Shown here: in pieces, positions 6,010 to 7,185 of the stretch
Layout of the letters: each line of letters opens with the position of its first letter
Position numbering within the stretch: the stretch's first letter is position 1
From: Oscillospiraceae bacterium
GTDB lineage: Bacteria > Bacillota > Clostridia > Clostridiales > Clostridiaceae
Direction: 5' to 3'
Assembly (NCBI GenBank): GCA_009785875.1
Contig: WQUF01000087.1
Location: 1-7,185 of the forward strand
DNA length: 7,185 nt
The notes under the pieces: model-generated
What the model was told of the DNA's origin: nothing
The model's input: the letters and a program-made list of their open reading frames with translations, nothing else
Database searches by the model: none
Position numbers and translations under genes: made by a program

Positions 6010-6834
6010 ATGGAAATAATAACACAGCAAAACGCTCCAAAGATAAGTATAGCAAAAAAACTTATGATGGTACTCCTTATATTAATCGTAACTCAAATCA
6101 CTTTCCAAATAGGCGTTTACGTAGCTTATTTTGTCAGGGATAATTATTTTGCAGGAGATGACTATGTTTTTAACTCAGTTTTCAAACTAATATATCTCAT
6201 AACAATTTTAATTGCTTTATTTGTTGCCACTCGTTTTGTTAAGAGTGACTGGGGATTTTCTTTGGAAAACCTGAAACTTAAGAAAAAATCTTTTATCATT
6301 TTGCTGATCTGCTGGTTTTTACTATTTGTACTTTTACTCGTTGCGAATTATATCTCACCTGATTCACAATATACAGGCTTAAAATGGTATCAAGCGATCT
6401 TGGGCTTTATTTATCTTACCTTTGGAGCAGGTATTACAGAAGAGATATTGTTTAGAGCTTTAGCTATCACGTTGCTTTATGGAATGTTTGGCAGTCTCAT
6501 CTATAAATATAAGTTTACTTCAAATGATATGGTGATTTCAAAAAAGAAGAAGGTCGAAAATCCAAAGAAATACGAATGGGTCTTCTCTATTTCAATCGCC
6601 ACAATAATTTCAGCGGTTATATTTTCGCTACAACATATATCATACAGGATTTATCCTTTTGTAATATTTAGATTAAATTGGAGTCAAGTTGTTTTTGCTC
6701 TAATATTTGGGCTTATAGCTGGTATTATTTTTGAGAAAACAAAAAGCGTTTACCACGTTATAGTCATTCACTGTATCATCGACAGTATAAGCGGATTTAG
6801 TATTTTATTTAGCTTTTTATTTAGAATGAGATAG
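6010..6834 (+). CDS. CPBP (Abi/CAAX-like) family intramembrane metalloprotease
   Basis: This is a 274-residue, very hydrophobic protein with about eight predicted membrane segments (17-41, 58-76, 95-115, 128-147, 150-165, 190-210, 225-243, 247-270). The family's three catalytic motifs are present in order: EEILFR (Glu144, Glu145, Arg149), FSLQH (Phe205, His209) and HCIID (His254, Asp258). Known members include the Rce1/CAAX proteases and bacteriocin-immunity or Abi proteins, but most bacterial members have no known substrate, and none can be named here. A basic loop between motifs 1 and 2 (about 165-189, with SKKKKVENPKK) looks longer than usual. AAAGGAGG at 5993-6000 is 9 bases before the ATG. 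The gene stands alone, divergent from uvrB, with its own promoter and a terminator after it. No bacteriocin gene is nearby to suggest an immunity role. Confidence 0.88.
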   Translation: MEIITQQNAPKISIAKKLMMVLLILIVTQITFQIGVYVAYFVRDNYFAGDDYVFNSVFKLIYLITILIALFVATRFVKSDWGFSLENLKLKKKSFIILLICWFLLFVLLLVANYISPDSQYTGLKWYQAILGFIYLTFGAGITEEILFRALAITLLYGMFGSLIYKYKFTSNDMVISKKKKVENPKKYEWVFSISIATIISAVIFSLQHISYRIYPFVIFRLNWSQVVFALIFGLIAGIIFEKTKSVYHVIVIHCIIDSISGFSILFSFLFRMR

Positions 6835-6866
6835 TTAAGTTCAATTTACTAAGAACCCTACTAAAA

Positions 6867-6904
6867 ATGAAACGCACGGTAGTTATATATCCCGTGCGTT
6901 TTAT
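6867..6904. terminator. Bidirectional intrinsic terminator between the CPBP gene and the coiled-coil gene
   Basis: AACGCACGG (6871-6879) and CCGTGCGTT (6892-6900) form a perfect 9-bp GC-rich stem around a 12-base loop. The stem extends four more pairs outward, one of them G-U. TTTTAT follows on the + strand and TTTCATTTTT on the - strand, so it can serve both converging genes. Confidence 0.85.
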
Positions 6905-6907
6905 CAA

Positions 6908-7114
6908 TTATCTTTTTATCCTTTTTTCATTTAAGTCTAATCTGCTTTCATGTGTTTCAATTCTTTTGTGTATAATATTAATGTCATCTCTAGTATCTTC
7001 AACGGTTTCTTTTAGCTTCTTTATATCGTTACTTGTATCACTTACTATTGCATTTATTTTATTTAATAGTTCATCTTTCATTGAGTCTAAATAATTTTTT
7101 AATTCTCCGTCCAT
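6908..7114 (-). CDS. Small coiled-coil protein of unknown function
   Basis: The protein has 68 residues, is strongly charged, and has no signal peptide or membrane segment. A continuous heptad pattern runs from Leu17 to Ile66 with core positions 17, 20, 24, 27, 31, 34, 38, 41, 45, 48, 52, 55, 59, 62, 66, mostly Leu, Ile or Val. This predicts about seven heptads of parallel or antiparallel helix. I do not recognise the family. The start is ATG at 7114: GGAGGT (7122-7127) is 7 bases upstream, while the longer ATG at 7129 overlaps that site. It has a terminator behind it and a promoter-like sequence ahead, so it appears to be a single-gene unit. That it is a real gene is supported by the ribosome binding site, terminator and heptads together; its role could be scaffold, regulator or phage-derived, and none can be preferred. 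Confidence 0.75.
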   Translation of the reverse strand: MDGELKNYLDSMKDELLNKINAIVSDTSNDIKKLKETVEDTRDDINIIHKRIETHESRLDLNEKRIKR

Positions 7115-7121
7115 ACTTATA

Positions 7122-7127
7122 ACCTCC
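7122..7127 (-). promoter_or_regulatory. Ribosome binding site that fixes the start of the coiled-coil gene
   Basis: GGAGGT on the - strand is 7 bases before the ATG at 7114. The ATG at 7129 overlaps this site and would destroy its role, so it is not the start. Confidence 0.8.
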
Positions 7128-7137
7128 ATCTATTTTT

Positions 7138-7143
7138 ATTATA
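7138..7143 (-). promoter_or_regulatory. Candidate -10 of the coiled-coil gene
   Basis: TATAAT on the - strand is about 10 bases upstream of the Shine-Dalgarno sequence. TTGATT further up would be a -35 only at a long 19-base spacing, so the promoter is probable but not firm. The remaining bases to the window edge are AT-rich with nothing else recognised. Confidence 0.5.
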
Positions 7144-7185
7144 ACCTATTTTATAGATTAATAATCAATTATTCACCTAGTAATA

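Noticed and set aside
6867..7094. A 75-residue + strand open frame near the right end
   Set aside because: It is antisense to the coiled-coil gene, starts inside the terminator, and has no ribosome binding site.
6010..7114. CPBP gene plus small coiled-coil gene as a toxin-antitoxin or defence pair
   Set aside because: The genes converge on a shared terminator and are not co-transcribed; neither has a recognisable toxin or defence domain beyond the broad CPBP family label.
7115..7129. ATG at 7129 as the start of the coiled-coil gene
   Set aside because: The GGAGGT that serves the ATG at 7114 overlaps this start codon.

Overview
This is a low-GC window from a Gram-positive, anaerobe-like genome (class Clostridia or a close relative such as Tissierellia). 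The assignment rests on base composition, strong GGAGG ribosome binding sites, a Firmicutes-type SecG and CinA, and a clostridial-style secreted CAP-domain protein. It is an inference, not a species call. Most of the window is housekeeping or cell-envelope genes, and I see no phage, CRISPR, tRNA, rRNA or transposase gene.

Layout, left to right. The 3' part of cinA (NMN deamidase / competence-damage family) runs off the left edge on the + strand. It meets a large secreted protein gene on the - strand (signal peptide, beta-propeller-like region, Big_2 Ig-like domain, C-terminal CAP/SCP domain) at a perfect bidirectional terminator. Upstream of that gene is a 180-bp non-coding element at 3295-3474. 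It has imperfect 16-bp terminal inverted repeats, each running into a perfect 20-bp-stem hairpin with a 4-nt loop. This is the most unusual object in the window. Next, still on the - strand, come secG (small Sec translocase subunit, own extended -10 promoter) and uvrB (excision-repair helicase, complete). Divergent from uvrB is a + strand CPBP/Abi-type intramembrane protease gene. It ends at a second bidirectional terminator shared with a converging - strand gene for a 68-residue coiled-coil protein.

How the parts relate. The genes do not form one pathway. uvrB and secG are co-oriented, with no convincing terminator between them, so secG could be read both from its own promoter and by read-through. 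uvrB has an extended -10 promoter with a degenerate LexA-like box at the predicted transcript start and an 11-bp hairpin in its leader, which fits damage-inducible control. Three starts were moved downstream of the longest open frame because the Shine-Dalgarno sequence lies inside or downstream of the longer version: uvrB to 5834, secG to 3721, and the coiled-coil gene to 7114.

The 180-bp element resembles a MITE or a REPIN-like pair of inverted palindromes. Its two stems differ in sequence yet both remain perfectly paired, which suggests the fold itself is maintained. No genome-wide copy count or covariation test could be run here.
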